Shown here in pieces: positions 1 to 8,939 of a stretch of DNA of 64,000 nt. Position 1 is the first letter of the stretch; each line of letters begins with the position of its first letter. Origin of the DNA: Rhizobium sp. J15 (GTDB lineage: Bacteria > Pseudomonadota > Alphaproteobacteria > Rhizobiales > Rhizobiaceae); NCBI RefSeq assembly GCF_002531825.1, contig NZ_NWSX01000008.1:124001-188000 (forward strand), written 5' to 3'. The translations under genes and the position numbers were made by a program. Below the pieces are notes generated by a model. It did no database searches. It was given only the letters and a program-made list of their open reading frames with translations, and was not told the origin of the DNA.

Positions 1-330
1 GCGGAAATCGAGCTGGCTGGCTGTGAAGCCCAGCCGGCGCGCGAGCGTCTCGTTGAGCGCGACATAGGTTGCGCCGGTATCGATCAGGCCTTGCACCGGC
101 TTGCCGTTGATCTTGAAGCTGCCGGTATAGTGACCCTGCGCATCCGCCCGCATGCGGATCACATTGCTGCCGGAGGCGGCTGCGGGGGCTGCGGGCTTGT
201 CGCTCTCGGTCGAGATGTAGTTGGCGGAAAGAGTGTCGGCGGGCGACTGGCCGGTGCCTGTGAAGAAGGACGGCACCTGTGTGGCGAGCACCGCGGCGAT
301 GCTGGCGAATATGACGGTACGCACGAGCAT
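1..330 (-). CDS. Secreted clan AA (retropepsin-like) aspartic protease, 3' end cut by window
   Basis: The first 110 codons are present and the gene runs off the left edge. An N-terminal hydrophobic stretch (residues 5-20) suggests a signal peptide or membrane anchor. A low-complexity Ala/Pro linker follows, then a beta-rich segment with the active-site motif DTGAT at about residues 88-92. That motif, preceded by a short domain of the form GxFxINGxPVxxLIDTGA, is typical of the bacterial single-domain retropepsin family (TIGR02281 type). Only the first half of the catalytic domain can be seen. Its substrate is unknown. It is read in the same direction as upp but lies beyond the upp terminator, so it is probably a separate unit. 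Confidence 0.75.
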   Translation of the reverse strand, partial: MLVRTVIFASIAAVLATQVPSFFTGTGQSPADTLSANYISTESDKPAAPAAASGSNVIRMRADAQGHYTGSFKINGKPVQGLIDTGATYVALNETLARRLGFTASQLDFR

Positions 331-426
331 GAAACAGAAATCCTTCCTGTATAAACCCCGCTTCATGCGGGGCCTCATGCTTCCAGACTGCTAAGCCCGA
401 AGTGCTGACAAGTTGCTAATATCGAC

Positions 427-459
427 AGGAAAAAGGCCCGGGGCGAACCGCCGGGCCTT
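427..459 (-). terminator. Rho-independent terminator of upp
   Basis: A perfect 9-bp stem (433-441 with 451-459, arms AAGGCCCGG and CCGGGCCTT) closes a 9-nt loop. On the minus strand it is followed by a T-rich tract. It begins about 35 bases past the upp stop codon. Confidence 0.85.
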
Positions 460-493
460 AAAAGTCTTTCGATTTGGTAAAGGAAGGCTGAAA

Positions 494-1123
494 TTACTTG
501 GTGCCGTACATGCGGTCGCCGGCGTCGCCGAGGCCGGGCACGATATAGCCCTTCTCGTTGAGGTGGCTGTCGATCGCCGCGGTGAACACGGGAACGTCGG
601 GATGCGCCGCGCGGAAATTGCGGATGCCTTCCGGGGCGGCAAGCAGGCAGAGGAAGCGGATATTGTGAGCGCCGCGCTCCTTGAGCTTGTCGATCGCCGC
701 GATCGAGGAGTTGCCGGTCGCAAGCATCGGATCGACGACGATGATCAGGCGCTCGGCCACATCTTCCGGCGCCTTGAAATAATATTCGACCGGCTGCAGC
801 GTCTCGTGGTCGCGGTAGACACCGATGTGGGAAACGCGGGCGGAAGGCACGAGGTCGAGCATGCCTTCAAGCAGCCCGTTGCCGGCGCGCAGGATCGAGG
901 CGAAGACCAGCTTCTTGCCTTCCAGGATCGGCGATTCGATCGTCTGCAGCGGCGTCTCGATCGTTTCCATCGTCAGCTCGAGATCGCGGGTCACCTCGTA
1001 ACAGAGCAGCGTGGAGATTTCGCGCAGCAGGCGCCGGAAACTTCCCGTCGATGTCTCCTTGCGCCGCATGATGGTGAGCTTGTGCTGCACAAGCGGGTGA
1101 TCGATGACCGTGACGCCGTCCAT
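494..1123 (-). CDS. upp: Uracil phosphoribosyltransferase
   Basis: This enzyme makes UMP from uracil and PRPP in cytosolic pyrimidine salvage. The protein is 209 aa, the usual length. It carries the PRPP-binding loop [11 protein letters not shown] near residues 128-138 and the uracil-site region [13 protein letters not shown] near the C-terminus. The start at 1123 is chosen because AAAGG lies 7 bases upstream; an in-frame ATG at 1138 would add five residues with a badly placed Shine-Dalgarno. It sits downstream of deoB-add on the same strand, separated by about 130 bases, so nucleoside breakdown and base reuse are grouped. A strong terminator follows. Confidence 0.96.
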   Translation of the reverse strand: MDGVTVIDHPLVQHKLTIMRRKETSTGSFRRLLREISTLLCYEVTRDLELTMETIETPLQTIESPILEGKKLVFASILRAGNGLLEGMLDLVPSARVSHIGVYRDHETLQPVEYYFKAPEDVAERLIIVVDPMLATGNSSIAAIDKLKERGAHNIRFLCLLAAPEGIRNFRAAHPDVPVFTAAIDSHLNEKGYIVPGLGDAGDRMYGTK

Positions 1124-1254
1124 GGGGAAGCCTTTCATTCTTTCTATCGAATGTTTCTTTCACGGAAATCGGCCCAACCGCAAGAGCGGAGCCGAATTTG
1201 CGCCAATCTTCCCCAACCTCCGCAGCCTTTCCCGGCAAGGAAAGGCTCTCGTCC

Positions 1255-2223
1255 TCAAAGGCGGGCGAGCAGAGCCTTCCGCGTCTCCTCGTCGACGAAC
1301 GCCGCTTCGATTGCGGTGCGCGTCATGGCGTCGATCTCCGCATCGTCGAAGCCGAAAGCTTCGGCGGCAAGCGCATATTCCCGTTCGAGCGACGTATGGA
1401 AGAAAGGCGGATCATCCGAGCTGATCGTCACCTGCACCCCCGCTTCCTTCAGCCGGCGCAGCGGATGCGAAGCGAAATCGGGAAAGACCCGCAGCGCGAT
1501 ATTGGAGCCGGGGCAGACCTCGAGCACGGTGCCGAGATCGGCAAGCCGCTTCACCAGATCGAGATCCTCGATGGCGCGCACGCCATGGCCGATGCGCGCG
1601 GGACGCACGGCATCGAGCGCATCGGCGACGCTGAAGGCGCCGCAAACCTCGCCGGCATGGATGGTGAGCCCCAGGCCGGCATCGCGGGCGATATCGAAGG
1701 CACGGGCATAGTCAGCGACGCGGCCCATGCGCTCTTCGCCGGCAAGGTTGAAACCTGTTATCAAGGGATTGCCGGCCTTGGCCGCATATTCGGCAGCGCC
1801 GATCACGCTCTCTGGGCCGAAATGCCGCTCGCCGGTGACGATCAGCCGGGCCTCGATGCCGCTCTTTTCCCGAGCGCGCCGGATGCCTTCGCAGACACCC
1901 GCTATATAGGCATCGGCGCCGAGCCCGATGCGCTTGCCGTGATCGGGTGATACGATGAGCTCGCTGTAGATCGTGTTGATGGCAGCCAGTTCATCAAGAT
2001 AGGTTTCGGTCAGAAGCGCATAATCTTCCTCGGTCTTGTAGACCTCCGAAACCTTGTCGTAGCATTCGAGGAAACTTGCGAAATCATGCCAGACATAGGC
2101 GCCGTCGCGCAGCTGCCCGCTGATGTCGATGCCGTATTTCCGCGCCTGCGCTTCGGTCAGGGCAGGGGGTGCCGCACCCTCCAGATGGCAGTGCAGCTCA
2201 ACCTTCTTCAAATGTGATGTCAC
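1255..2223 (-). CDS. add: Adenosine deaminase
   Basis: This is a zinc-dependent hydrolase converting (deoxy)adenosine to (deoxy)inosine. The protein is 322 aa. The metal motif HCH is at residues 11-13, the HAGE motif near residue 190 supplies a further zinc ligand and the catalytic Glu, and SSDDP near residue 270 supplies the catalytic Asp pair. Its start overlaps the stop of deoB by 4 bases (ATGA), so the two are translationally coupled. With phosphopentomutase and upp it forms a nucleoside salvage set. Bacterial relatives also include adenine deaminases, but the motifs and context fit adenosine deaminase. Confidence 0.94.
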   Translation of the reverse strand: MTSHLKKVELHCHLEGAAPPALTEAQARKYGIDISGQLRDGAYVWHDFASFLECYDKVSEVYKTEEDYALLTETYLDELAAINTIYSELIVSPDHGKRIGLGADAYIAGVCEGIRRAREKSGIEARLIVTGERHFGPESVIGAAEYAAKAGNPLITGFNLAGEERMGRVADYARAFDIARDAGLGLTIHAGEVCGAFSVADALDAVRPARIGHGVRAIEDLDLVKRLADLGTVLEVCPGSNIALRVFPDFASHPLRRLKEAGVQVTISSDDPPFFHTSLEREYALAAEAFGFDDAEIDAMTRTAIEAAFVDEETRKALLARL

Positions 2224-3440
2224 AGAAAACTCCTTCCGTGCAGCCCGGCCGGAATGCCGAGATGCCGTGCAATGCTTTCGCCGATATCGGCATAGGTGCG
2301 GCGCACGCCGATCGAACGCGACCTTATGCCGGGGCCATAGGCGATGACAGGGACGCGTTCGCGCGTATGGTCCGTGCCGCGCCAGGTCGGATCGCAGCCG
2401 TGATCGGCGGTGAGCACGACGAGGTCCCCCGGCTTCAGCTTCTTATGGACTTCGGGCAGGCGGGTGTCGAAAGCTTCCAGCGCTGCGGCATAACCCGGCA
2501 CGTCGCGGCGATGGCCGTAATTCATGTCGAAATCGACGAAATTGGTGAAGACGAGATCGCCGTCCTCGGCCTCGTCGATCGCCGAAAGCGACGCATCCAT
2601 CAGTGCTTCGTTGCCGGTCGCCTTGATAACCCTCGAAATGCCTTGATGGGCGAAGATATCGCCGATCTTTCCCACGGCATGCACGCGCCTGCTGTGCTCG
2701 ATAAGCCGGTCGAGCAGCGTCGGTTCCGGCGGGAGCACGGAGAAGTCGCGCCGGTTTCCGGTGCGCTGGAAGGTCGAAGCCGACTGGCCGATGAAGGGCC
2801 GGGCAATGACGCGGCCGATATTGTAGGGATCGAGCAGCCCGCGGGCGATACGGCAGAAGGCAAGCAGCCGATCGAGGCCGAAATGTCCCTCATGCGCCGC
2901 AACCTGGAAGACCGAGTCCGAGGAAGTGTAGCAGATCGGCTTGCCGGTGCGGATATGCTCCTCGCCGAGACGGGCGATGATCTCGGTTCCCGAGGCATGG
3001 CAGTTGCCGAGAATGCCGGGCACATCCGCGTCTCTGCACAATGCCTCGATAAGCTCCGGCGGAAAGGCATCGCCTTCCGTCGGGAAATAACCCCAGTCGA
3101 AATTGACCGGGGTTCCCGCGATCTCCCAATGGCCTGAGGGCGTGTCCTTGCCGCGGGAGATTTCGGTGGCGGCTCCGTAAACGCCGTAGACCTTGTCCGG
3201 CAGAGGCATGCCGGCCGGAAACTGGCCGGACGCGGCCCGCGCGATATGCATCAGCCCGAGCTCGGACATATTCGGCAGGCAAAGCGGCCCGCTGCGCAGA
3301 CCGGCGCGATCCCCGGCTCCGGCTGCGCAGAACTCGGCGATATGGCCGAGCGTATCGGCGCCCTCGTCGCCATAGGTTGCCGCATCCGGCGCGCCGCCGA
3401 CGCCGAAGGAATCCAGAACGAAAAGAAAGGCACGCGCCAT
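2220..3440 (-). CDS. deoB: Phosphopentomutase
   Basis: DeoB interconverts (deoxy)ribose 1-phosphate and 5-phosphate, feeding nucleoside sugar into central metabolism. The protein is 406 aa, standard for the family. It shows the alkaline-phosphatase-superfamily metal site: Asp10 in [12 protein letters not shown], the phosphorylated Thr region KDTPSGHWE near residue 97, and the C-terminal [18 protein letters not shown] metal-binding stretch. It is the first gene of a minus-strand pair with add. No strong Shine-Dalgarno is visible before the ATG, only a GGG about ten bases upstream. Confidence 0.96.
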   Translation of the reverse strand: MARAFLFVLDSFGVGGAPDAATYGDEGADTLGHIAEFCAAGAGDRAGLRSGPLCLPNMSELGLMHIARAASGQFPAGMPLPDKVYGVYGAATEISRGKDTPSGHWEIAGTPVNFDWGYFPTEGDAFPPELIEALCRDADVPGILGNCHASGTEIIARLGEEHIRTGKPICYTSSDSVFQVAAHEGHFGLDRLLAFCRIARGLLDPYNIGRVIARPFIGQSASTFQRTGNRRDFSVLPPEPTLLDRLIEHSRRVHAVGKIGDIFAHQGISRVIKATGNEALMDASLSAIDEAEDGDLVFTNFVDFDMNYGHRRDVPGYAAALEAFDTRLPEVHKKLKPGDLVVLTADHGCDPTWRGTDHTRERVPVIAYGPGIRSRSIGVRRTYADIGESIARHLGIPAGLHGRSFL

Positions 3441-3553
3441 TTTTAAAACCCGAAAGACCGATCGTCGACGCCTGAGACTTCAGGAGGCGGCAGAGGCTCA
3501 GGCATATAATGCCGCGATCGGCTTGGCAAATTCGTGGAAGAGGTGAACGTCGC

Positions 3554-4135
3554 TCAGCAGTCGCCGCAGGGGATCGAGTCGCCTTGCCGCTGGCGATAGA
3601 AGTAGCTACGGCTGATGGTGATCGTCCTGATCCCGTCCGGCATGAAGTTCGGCGCGAACAGGAACATCGTGTAGGGAATGCTGAGTTCGGTGCGCACCAG
3701 GAAGCTGTTCGCCGTCTTCATGTCCGCCGGCACATCGGCCACGGTCGCGTTCTTGGCATAGGGCACCGTCCCGTCCTGCGCCCAGGACCAGAGCACTTTG
3801 GCGTTGGCGCCGGCGTCGATGGTAATTCCGGTGATCTTCAGCTTCAGCGACGTCGTGTTGTAGGGGACGAACATCGCGGTGGCGACCGACGGCATCTGCG
3901 CCAGCGTGCTCTTCGTCACGGATTGCTGCTGGGTGACGATGTCGGCGATCGTTCCTGCCGCACGGGTCACGCGCTTGCTGACGCTGAGGCCGATCGTAAT
4001 TTCGAAAGCGCCGATATAGAGCATGATGAGCACGGGAAACAGGATCGCGAATTCGATCGCGCCGGCGCCCTTGCGCTCCCGTGCCAGTCGCCGCGCCGTC
4101 AATACAAGCCTGGTGAACGGGTTGCGCAACGCCAT
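3554..4135 (-). CDS. TadE-like pseudopilin (second of pair)
   Basis: This 193-aa protein has an N-terminal class III prepilin-like signal: basic leader, Gly23 then Ala24, with Glu28 at mature position +5, followed by the hydrophobic helix AIEFAILFPVLIMLYIGAFE. That pattern marks TadE/TadF-type minor pseudopilins, which the prepilin peptidase CpaA processes and which are needed for Tad pilus assembly at the inner membrane. The body of the protein is predicted extracytoplasmic and ends in a Cys-containing tail (CGDC). The ATG overlaps the stop of the upstream TadE-like gene (TAATG), so the pair is coupled. The divergent Tad locus at 5685-14498 is its obvious partner. Confidence 0.88.
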   Translation of the reverse strand: MALRNPFTRLVLTARRLARERKGAGAIEFAILFPVLIMLYIGAFEITIGLSVSKRVTRAAGTIADIVTQQQSVTKSTLAQMPSVATAMFVPYNTTSLKLKITGITIDAGANAKVLWSWAQDGTVPYAKNATVADVPADMKTANSFLVRTELSIPYTMFLFAPNFMPDGIRTITISRSYFYRQRQGDSIPCGDC

Positions 4136-4770
4136 TAGGGATACTGCTCGTTCTGGAAGGCCGTGGTCGCGACGATCAGATATTGTGTCGGCATCGAGCC
4201 GTCGGACGGCCTTATCGTCGTGATGTAAGGCCGCACCAGATCCGTGATGATTTCCCAGCGATAATAGGCGCGTAGCATGTTGATCGTGCCGGCGCCGCCC
4301 GGCGCATATTTGAAGGCCGCCGTGTTGATGTCGGCATACTTGTCGGTCGAGAGCTTGGGAACCGTCGTCGGGATAGCCGAAAAGGTGCTGAACGTCTGCA
4401 CATCCAGGTACAGTTTGCTCGGTGTCGCGACCTCGGTCGCCGAACAGCTGATCAGGATCGAGATCTCGTTGCAGAAAGCCTGACGGAACTGCGTCTGGCT
4501 CATATCGGTCGTGCGGCCGAGATTGTAGGTGATCTGGCCGGTTCGCATCCGCCGGCCCATCGTGTCGACGGCGTTGGAGACGAGTTCCTCGGCGGCGAAG
4601 GCGACGAAGGTCTCGAGGATTGCGAAGATCACCATGAAATAGGGAATGGCGAGCAGCGCGAATTCGATTGCCGCCGCACCGTCGCGCGAGCGGGCCAGCG
4701 AGCGCAATCGTGAAAGACGGAACGGCGCGAAGGCGCGCTGCTTATCCGTCTTCTGATCAATGACCGTCAT
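4135..4770 (-). CDS. TadE-like pseudopilin (first of pair)
   Basis: This 211-aa protein starts with a basic cytosolic leader and the processing site Gly31/Ala32 (RDGAAAIEFALLAIPYF), with the essential Glu36 at mature +5 and a single transmembrane helix. The rest is predicted periplasmic with two Cys residues close together in the middle. It is a TadE-family minor pseudopilin for the Tad (Flp) pilus. It heads a coupled pair with the next TadE-like gene and is transcribed away from pilA. The upstream gap of about 115 bases to the secretin-domain gene is short enough for one operon. Confidence 0.88.
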   Translation of the reverse strand: MTVIDQKTDKQRAFAPFRLSRLRSLARSRDGAAAIEFALLAIPYFMVIFAILETFVAFAAEELVSNAVDTMGRRMRTGQITYNLGRTTDMSQTQFRQAFCNEISILISCSATEVATPSKLYLDVQTFSTFSAIPTTVPKLSTDKYADINTAAFKYAPGGAGTINMLRAYYRWEIITDLVRPYITTIRPSDGSMPTQYLIVATTAFQNEQYP

Positions 4771-4886
4771 TGCCTGGACCCGTGCGAGATTTTCCAGCCG
4801 TCACACTAAGGGCCGTTCGTTGATTTTCCGTTTCAGCCTGATACGACGATTTTAACGAATGGCCGAAGAAGCCGCGGCTGAGCCGA

Positions 4887-5294
4887 TCAGGGCGAGGTGG
4901 TGGTCGTGGCCTGCTGCGCATGCTGCTCGCAGTTCGGCGTGCAGGAAAGCACCGAGCGCTCCGTCTGCCGGTAGACGCGCACCGTATTGCCCTCGTCGAT
5001 CGATACCAGGATGCGCTCGTCGAGGATGGCATTGCCGTCGGCATCGAGCAGGACGAGATTAGTGGTGCCGAAGCTGCGTCCCGTCAGCACGATGGTCTTG
5101 GCGTCGGCCACTGTCGCATCGGCGACTTTGGCGTTGCCGACGATCACCTTGCTGACCGGGCGATCGAGCTTCAAGACGCGCGCGTGATCCATATAGACAC
5201 GCAGCATGTCATCGTCCGCGGCCGCACAAATGCCCGAAATGCCGAAAACGGCGGCCATGCCGGCAAAGAATATAATTTTGCCGCTCGATGACAT
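4887..5294 (-). CDS. Stand-alone pilus secretin N-domain protein (RhcC/CpaC N-terminal type)
   Basis: This 135-aa exported protein has a signal peptide (residues 1-25, ending AAA). A single domain follows whose pattern (LDRPVSKVIVGNAKVADATV, then GTTNLVLLDADGNAI) matches the N-terminal periplasmic domain of CpaC/RhcC secretins. It resembles residues 50-130 of the CpaC encoded at 7449-8939 but has no secretin pore domain. A Cys- and Thr-rich tail ends it. The start at 5294 has GAGGA five bases upstream, better than the longer frame. It lies between the TadE-like pair and pilA, so a periplasmic accessory role in Tad pilus assembly is inferred. Confidence 0.85.
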   Translation of the reverse strand: MSSSGKIIFFAGMAAVFGISGICAAADDDMLRVYMDHARVLKLDRPVSKVIVGNAKVADATVADAKTIVLTGRSFGTTNLVLLDADGNAILDERILVSIDEGNTVRVYRQTERSVLSCTPNCEQHAQQATTTTSP

Positions 5295-5684
5295 CTGGTC
5301 CTCTTTCACGATCACAGCGCAATGATGCATAGAATGGGAAAAAATGGTGAACGAAGCCTTAAGGCATTTGCTCTATGTTCTGGAATGAAGCGTAACGGTT
5401 CGCTTTGAGACGGTCACAATCGGCAGTTGTCACAACGAGAGACGGTGCCCGTTCTATTTCGGGATGATTGCAGCCACAGCCGCGCAGCATGCTCTGGAAT
5501 ATAGGTAAATATTTACGGACTCAGGTAAGAAAACGCTTACCCTACAAGGGCCTGTTGTCTCATTCACAGCTTGTTAACTCTTTTCTTTAAGCGGATGGAA
5601 ACGCCCATTCGTTAGGTTGCAGTCATCCGATCAACGGCAACAGTTGGCGGAGGTGCTGAACATCAACTGGAGTTAGGAGTAACC
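5295..5684. promoter_or_regulatory. Divergent intergenic region upstream of pilA with two dyads
   Basis: This 390-base gap separates the minus-strand accessory genes from pilA. No coding frame is convincing. It holds two symmetrical elements: GTAAATATTTAC (5505-5516, perfect palindrome) and GGTAAG-N6-CTTACC (5524-5541). An AT-rich tract (5570-5595) follows. No clean TTAA-N7-TTAA CtrA box or sigma-54 element was found. The pilA Shine-Dalgarno (TTAGGAG) is at 5674-5680. Confidence 0.5.
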
Positions 5685-5873
5685 ATGACCAAGCTTTTTA
5701 GCCGTTTTCTGAAGGACGAATCCGGCGCGACCGCAATCGAATACGGCCTGATCGCAGCTCTCATTTCTGTCGCCCTCATTGCTGGCGCCACGACCCTCGG
5801 CGGCAAGATCGGCAACACGTTCAACGGTCTGAGCACCAAAATGACGACCGCTGAAACCGCAAGCGGCGGCTGA
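5685..5873 (+). CDS. pilA: Flp/Fap-type major pilin
   Basis: This 62-aa prepilin is the structural subunit of the Tad pilus. It has a short basic leader, the cleavage site Gly14/Ala15, Glu19 at mature +5 and Tyr20 at +6 (the Flp motif Glu-Tyr), then a hydrophobic helix GLIAALISVALIAGATTLG and a short Ser/Thr/Gly-rich tail. The Shine-Dalgarno GGAG sits eight bases before the ATG. It is followed 124 bases later by the prepilin peptidase gene. Many rhizobia carry tandem pilin copies; only one is seen here. Confidence 0.95.
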   Translation: MTKLFSRFLKDESGATAIEYGLIAALISVALIAGATTLGGKIGNTFNGLSTKMTTAETASGG

Positions 5874-5997
5874 TCTGGTTACCGCCACGCGGCGTACGGA
5901 TGATACCGGCCGGATTTGTTTCGGCCGAACTTTCGAGCGGGCTCACAGGCTGAACGGCCGTGAGCCTTTTCGTGTCTTGCTATGATCGGGTAAACTC

Positions 5998-6510
5998 ATG
6001 ATCGCAGCTTCAGTTTTCGTGATACTGCCACTCTGCCTCGCCATGGCGGCGTTTTCGGATCTGTTCACCATGACGATCCCGAACCGCATTTCCCTGATCC
6101 TCATCGCCTCCTTTATCGTTCTCGCGCCGCTGTCCGGTCTTGGCCTGCAGGCGATCGGCATGCATCTTGCCGGAGGCGCCATCGTCTTTACCGCCTGCTT
6201 TGCTCTTTTTGCATTCAATGTGATGGGCGGCGGAGACGCCAAGCTGTTGAGCGCCACCGCGCTCTGGTTCGGCCTGAACGAATCCCTGCTTTTCCTCATG
6301 ACAGATGTCGCGGCGGTCGGGGGCCTCGTCACCTTGCTCATCCTGGCGGTGAGAGCGCAGTCGGACACGATCCTTGCCATCGGCCTGCCGGTGCCGAACT
6401 CGGTTCTGCTTGCCAAGAAGATTCCTTACGGCATCGCCATTGCGATCGGCGGCTTCATGGCCTTCCCGTCCTCGCCGCTTTTCCTGGCCGCGCTTGAAAG
6501 CCTGAAATAA
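5998..6510 (+). CDS. cpaA: Prepilin peptidase CpaA/TadV
   Basis: This 170-aa inner-membrane aspartic peptidase (A24 family, short form without the methyltransferase domain) removes the leader from PilA and the TadE-like pseudopilins. The two catalytic Asp residues are visible: Asp21 in FSDLFTMTIPN and Asp80 in MGGGDAK. About five or six membrane helices cover the rest. It is the second gene of the plus-strand Tad cluster. No strong Shine-Dalgarno precedes the ATG; GGGTAAACTC is the nearest purine stretch. Confidence 0.94.
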   Translation: MIAASVFVILPLCLAMAAFSDLFTMTIPNRISLILIASFIVLAPLSGLGLQAIGMHLAGGAIVFTACFALFAFNVMGGGDAKLLSATALWFGLNESLLFLMTDVAAVGGLVTLLILAVRAQSDTILAIGLPVPNSVLLAKKIPYGIAIAIGGFMAFPSSPLFLAALESLK

Positions 6511-6511
6511 C

Positions 6512-6526
6512 GGCATTTTAAATGCC
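6512..6526. promoter_or_regulatory. Palindrome between cpaA and cpaB
   Basis: GGCATTT-T-AAATGCC is a perfect 7+1+7 inverted repeat just after the cpaA stop. An AT-rich 70-base stretch follows, leading to cpaB. It could be an operator or a weak stem ending the pilA-cpaA transcript. It suggests that cpaB onward may have its own promoter. Confidence 0.4.
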
Positions 6527-6620
6527 CGTTAACTTAAAATGTAAGTGTTCCATTAACCATAATTATACCAATTCCTGAGCATTCTGCAGGGCGAACATAT
6601 CGTGCCCTGAGGAATGACCG

Positions 6621-7436
6621 ATGAAACCGGCCCGCGTTATAATTCTAGGTGTTGCCTTGGTGGCAGCCGGTCTTGCCGGTTTCTTGGCGATGCAAATGGC
6701 GGGCAACCCTGACGTCGTTACCCAGGTGCAGTCGGTCGTCGAGAAGGAACCGACCGTCAACGTCCTCGTCTCGAGCCGCACTCTGCCGGTTGGCGAAAGG
6801 CTGGACGAGAAGGCGGTCCATTGGATGGCCTGGCCGCAGGACGGCGTCGTCCAGGGGCTGATCACCGAAGCCGAAAAGCCGGATGCGATCAAGGATCTGC
6901 AGGGCGCCGTCGTGCGTCTTCCGATCTTCGAAGGCGAACCGATCCGGCCGGAAAAGGTCGCAGATTCCAACAGTCGCATCCTGTCCTCACTGCTGCCGGC
7001 CGGCAAGCGCGCGGTGGCGACCGAGATATCGGTGGCGACGGGCGCCGGTGGTTTCATCCTGCCGAACGACCGCGTCGACGTCATCATGGTCCGCAAGGGC
7101 ACCGAGGCCAACAAGCTCATCACCGAAACCGTGCTGAGCAATGTCCGCGTTCTCGCCATCGACCAGCAGATTCAGGAAAACCCGGATGGTTCGAAGGCGG
7201 TGGTCGGCACGACCGCGACGCTGGAGCTGACCCCGGATCAGACGAAGGTTCTCGCTGTCGCCCAGCAGATGGCGGACCGGCTGTCGCTTGCGCTGCGCTC
7301 GGTCGCCGATGCGCAGGAGCAGGATACCAGTGCGGCGGATTATCTGCTGAGCGGCGATAACGGCAGTGCGATCATCCAGGTCATCAAGTCGGGCACCATC
7401 GTCACGGATGCCGGCAGCGCGCCGAAGGCGGAGTAA
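6621..7436 (+). CDS. cpaB: Tad pilus assembly protein CpaB/RcpC
   Basis: This 271-aa protein has one N-terminal membrane segment (residues 5-27, VIILGVALVAAGLAGFLAMQ). An SAF domain follows (residues about 45-115, with VLVSSRTLPVGERLDEKAVHWMAWP). The C-terminal half is the CpaB-specific region with TLELTPDQTKVLAVAQQ. It acts in the periplasm with the secretin CpaC. GAGGAAT precedes the ATG by about six bases. It is followed twelve bases later by cpaC, so cpaB through tadC read as one operon. Confidence 0.95.
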   Translation: MKPARVIILGVALVAAGLAGFLAMQMAGNPDVVTQVQSVVEKEPTVNVLVSSRTLPVGERLDEKAVHWMAWPQDGVVQGLITEAEKPDAIKDLQGAVVRLPIFEGEPIRPEKVADSNSRILSSLLPAGKRAVATEISVATGAGGFILPNDRVDVIMVRKGTEANKLITETVLSNVRVLAIDQQIQENPDGSKAVVGTTATLELTPDQTKVLAVAQQMADRLSLALRSVADAQEQDTSAADYLLSGDNGSAIIQVIKSGTIVTDAGSAPKAE

Positions 7437-7448
7437 GAGGACGTGCAA

Positions 7449-8939
7449 ATGAGCAATTCAACGCGGCGCGCCAAGCTTCTCCTGACAGGCTGCATCTCGC
7501 TGGCAATCGGCGTCTCCGGCGTGACGCCGGTGCCGCTTCTCGGTATAGGCGGGGCGCTGGCCGACTCCGATAGCCTGGTCCGCATCTCGCAGACCGGCCC
7601 CAATGCCCATCGCCGGCTGAAGCTCGGGCTCAACAAGGCTGTCGTCGTCGATCTGCCGGAGGATGCGCACGATATCCTCGTCTCCGATCCCACCATGGCT
7701 GATGCGGTGACCCGCACCTCGCGGCGCATTTATCTGTTCGGCAAAAAGGTCGGTCAGACGAATATCTTCGTCTTCGGCAGTGACGGGCAGGAGATCGTCA
7801 ATCTCGACATCGAGATCGAGCGCGACGTTTCCGGCCTCGAAGTCAACCTCCGCCGCTTCATTCCCGACTCCAACATCAATGTCGAAATCGTCTCCGACAA
7901 CATCGTGCTCACCGGCACCGTACGCACGCCGCAGGATGCGACGCAGGCGGCCGATCTGGCGCAGGTCTTCCTGAAAGGCGGCGAAGCGACGACGAGAACC
8001 GAGACGGCATCCGGCACCGGCGGCGACAGCTCCGTGGCGCTCTTTGCCGAAGGCCGCCAGGCCTCGCAGGTCGTCAACCTGCTGCAGATCCAGGGCGAGG
8101 ATCAGGTCACCCTCAAGGTGACGATCGCCGAGGTCCGGCGTGAGGTGCTGAAGCAGCTCGGCTTCGACAATCTCGTCTCCAATTCCTCCGGCATGACGGT
8201 CGCCCAGCTCGGCACCCCTTCCGCCGACAGCGCGACGGCGACTGTCGGTGGCGGCCTGGCGGCCCTCTTCAAGAGCTCGATCGGCAAATACGACATCTCA
8301 ACCTACCTCAACGCGCTCGAGCAGGCGAAGGTCGTCAAGACGCTCGCCGAACCGACACTGACGGCGATATCGGGCCAGGCCGCGACCTTTAATTCCGGCG
8401 GCCAGCAGCTTTATTCGACGACCGACAGCGACGGCAATGTCACCGTTGTTCCCTTCAACTACGGCATCAACCTCGCCTTCAAGCCGGTCGTGCTGTCATC
8501 GGGACGCATTGCTCTTGAAATCAAGACCAATGTTTCCGAACCTGTGGCCGGCAGCGGCAACGCCACCTATCAACGCCGTTCGGCCGAAACCTCGGTGGAA
8601 CTGCCCTCGGGCGGCTCGATCGCGCTCGCCGGCCTCATCCGCGACAACGTTTCCCAGACGATGGGCGGCACGCCCGGCGTCTCGAAGATCCCGCTGCTCG
8701 GCACGCTCTTCCGCCAGAAGGGCTTCGAGCGTCAGGAAACCGAGCTCGTCATCATCGCGACGCCCTATCTGGTGCGCCCGGTGGCGCGCAACCAGCTCAA
8801 CCGGCCGGACGATAATTTCAGCCCCGAGAACGACGGTGCAACCTTCTTCCTCAACCGTGTGAACAAGGTCTATGGCCGCCGCGAGGCGCCTGTCGCCGAC
8901 GCGCAGTTCCACGGCTCGATCGGGTTCATCTACAAATGA
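7449..8939 (+). CDS. cpaC: Tad pilus outer-membrane secretin CpaC/RcpA
   Basis: This 496-aa protein forms the outer-membrane channel of the Tad pilus. The signal peptide ends near Ala38. The N-terminal RhcC-like domain (about 50-130) and a BON-like region (about 135-200) precede the secretin core (about 240-440), which carries the typical VELPSGGSIALAGLI and GTPGVSKIPLLGTLF motifs. The start is placed at the ATG at 7449, eight bases after AGAGG. An in-frame GTG at 7443 lies too close to it. cpaD overlaps its stop. Confidence 0.95.
   Translation: MSNSTRRAKLLLTGCISLAIGVSGVTPVPLLGIGGALADSDSLVRISQTGPNAHRRLKLGLNKAVVVDLPEDAHDILVSDPTMADAVTRTSRRIYLFGKKVGQTNIFVFGSDGQEIVNLDIEIERDVSGLEVNLRRFIPDSNINVEIVSDNIVLTGTVRTPQDATQAADLAQVFLKGGEATTRTETASGTGGDSSVALFAEGRQASQVVNLLQIQGEDQVTLKVTIAEVRREVLKQLGFDNLVSNSSGMTVAQLGTPSADSATATVGGGLAALFKSSIGKYDISTYLNALEQAKVVKTLAEPTLTAISGQAATFNSGGQQLYSTTDSDGNVTVVPFNYGINLAFKPVVLSSGRIALEIKTNVSEPVAGSGNATYQRRSAETSVELPSGGSIALAGLIRDNVSQTMGGTPGVSKIPLLGTLFRQKGFERQETELVIIATPYLVRPVARNQLNRPDDNFSPENDGATFFLNRVNKVYGRREAPVADAQFHGSIGFIYK

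Noticed and set aside
5560..5600. CtrA box upstream of pilA
   Set aside because: TTAA and TTAA occur but with a 9-base spacer (TTAACTCTTTTCTTTAA), not the required 7.
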